From the NCBI GenBank assembly GCA_021780395.1, contig JAJXYU010000207.1, positions 1-6,645 of the forward strand: 6,645 bases of DNA, written 5' to 3'. Each line of letters opens with the position of its first letter. Position 1 is the stretch's first letter. The DNA is from Pseudomonadota bacterium (GTDB lineage Bacteria > Pseudomonadota > Gammaproteobacteria > Steroidobacterales > Steroidobacteraceae). The translations under genes were made by a program, and so were the position numbers. The notes beneath the pieces were generated by a model. The model was not told the DNA's origin and made no database searches. It worked only from the letters and a program-made list of their open reading frames with translations. Of the stretch, positions 6,491-6,645 are shown in pieces.

Positions 6491-6645
6491 CAAGCCCCTG
6501 CCCTTCGCCGGGCGGCGCCTCGTGCGCGAGCGCCGGGATGCGCCCGCGCAGCCACTCGCGAAACCGCGCGGCGGCCGCGCCCGGGCGTGGCGTCCCGTCG
6601 ACGCCGTAGCCGTACTCGACCCGGCCCCGCTGCGCGGATTCGATC
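6486..6645 (-). CDS. C-terminal end of a gene, possibly a LysR-type regulator (runs off right edge)
   Basis: Fifty-two residues and a TAA stop (6488-6486) are visible; the rest lies beyond base 6645. The end contains a VEYGYGVDG stretch followed by AAAARFREWLRG. An aromatic-rich strand followed by a helix with an F-R-(D/E)-W-L core is typical of the last part of LysR-type effector domains (GcvA-like), which is the only ground for the call. Codon use matches the neighbours. It is on the same strand as the aldehyde dehydrogenase and 39 nt upstream of it, so the two could be co-transcribed, or the regulator could act on the promoter at its own 3' end. LysR genes are more often divergent from their targets, which weakens the idea. 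Existence of a coding end is fairly likely; the family is tentative. Confidence 0.5.
   Translation of the reverse strand, partial: IESAQRGRVEYGYGVDGTPRPGAAAARFREWLRGRIPALAHEAPPGEGQGLV

Noticed and set aside
6424..6609. A 61-codon plus-strand open frame near the right edge
   Set aside because: It overlaps the ALDH start, the leader and the partial minus-strand gene; no SD site and a low-complexity product.

Overview
This is a high-GC window of bacterial DNA. Every codon position favours G/C, coding is dense, Shine-Dalgarno (SD) sites are good, and genes overlap by 4 nt. The enzyme families are common in high-GC Proteobacteria and some Actinobacteria, but nothing here fixes the taxon. There are no RNA genes, insertion sequences, CRISPR arrays or phage genes, so it reads as an ordinary chromosomal catabolic or tailoring cluster.

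Layout. On the minus strand, reading leftwards from 3639, lies a three-gene operon. It contains a glutamate-1-semialdehyde-aminomutase-like class III aminotransferase (2311-3639) and two tandem paralogous FAD oxidoreductases of the PYROXD2/CrtI-like family (701-2314, and 1-704, which runs off the left edge). Each junction is a 4-nt stop/start overlap (TTGA, then ATGA). An AT-rich divergent promoter region (about 3640-3747) separates this operon from a plus-strand Rieske oxygenase alpha subunit (3748-4950). That gene converges on a PuuC/KauB-like aldehyde dehydrogenase on the minus strand (4947-6446), and their stop codons overlap. A strong stem-loop (4882-4925) sits in the last codons of the Rieske gene, just past the stop of the dehydrogenase. 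Upstream of the dehydrogenase, 6486-6645 holds the C-terminal end of another minus-strand gene, possibly a LysR-type regulator. A perfect TATAAT and a small palindrome lie at that junction.

How the genes may work together (inference). The Rieske protein has a glutamate where most ring hydroxylases have the bridging aspartate. This is a feature of the carnitine oxygenase (CntA) group, whose members oxidise quaternary or N-methylated amines and release an aldehyde. A PuuC-like aldehyde dehydrogenase beside it fits oxidation of such an aldehyde. The aminotransferase and the two flavin oxidoreductases would handle an amino group and further C-C or C-N oxidation. No reductase for the Rieske protein and no transporter is visible, and the substrate cannot be read from the sequence. 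The gene combination does not match a named pathway that I recognise.
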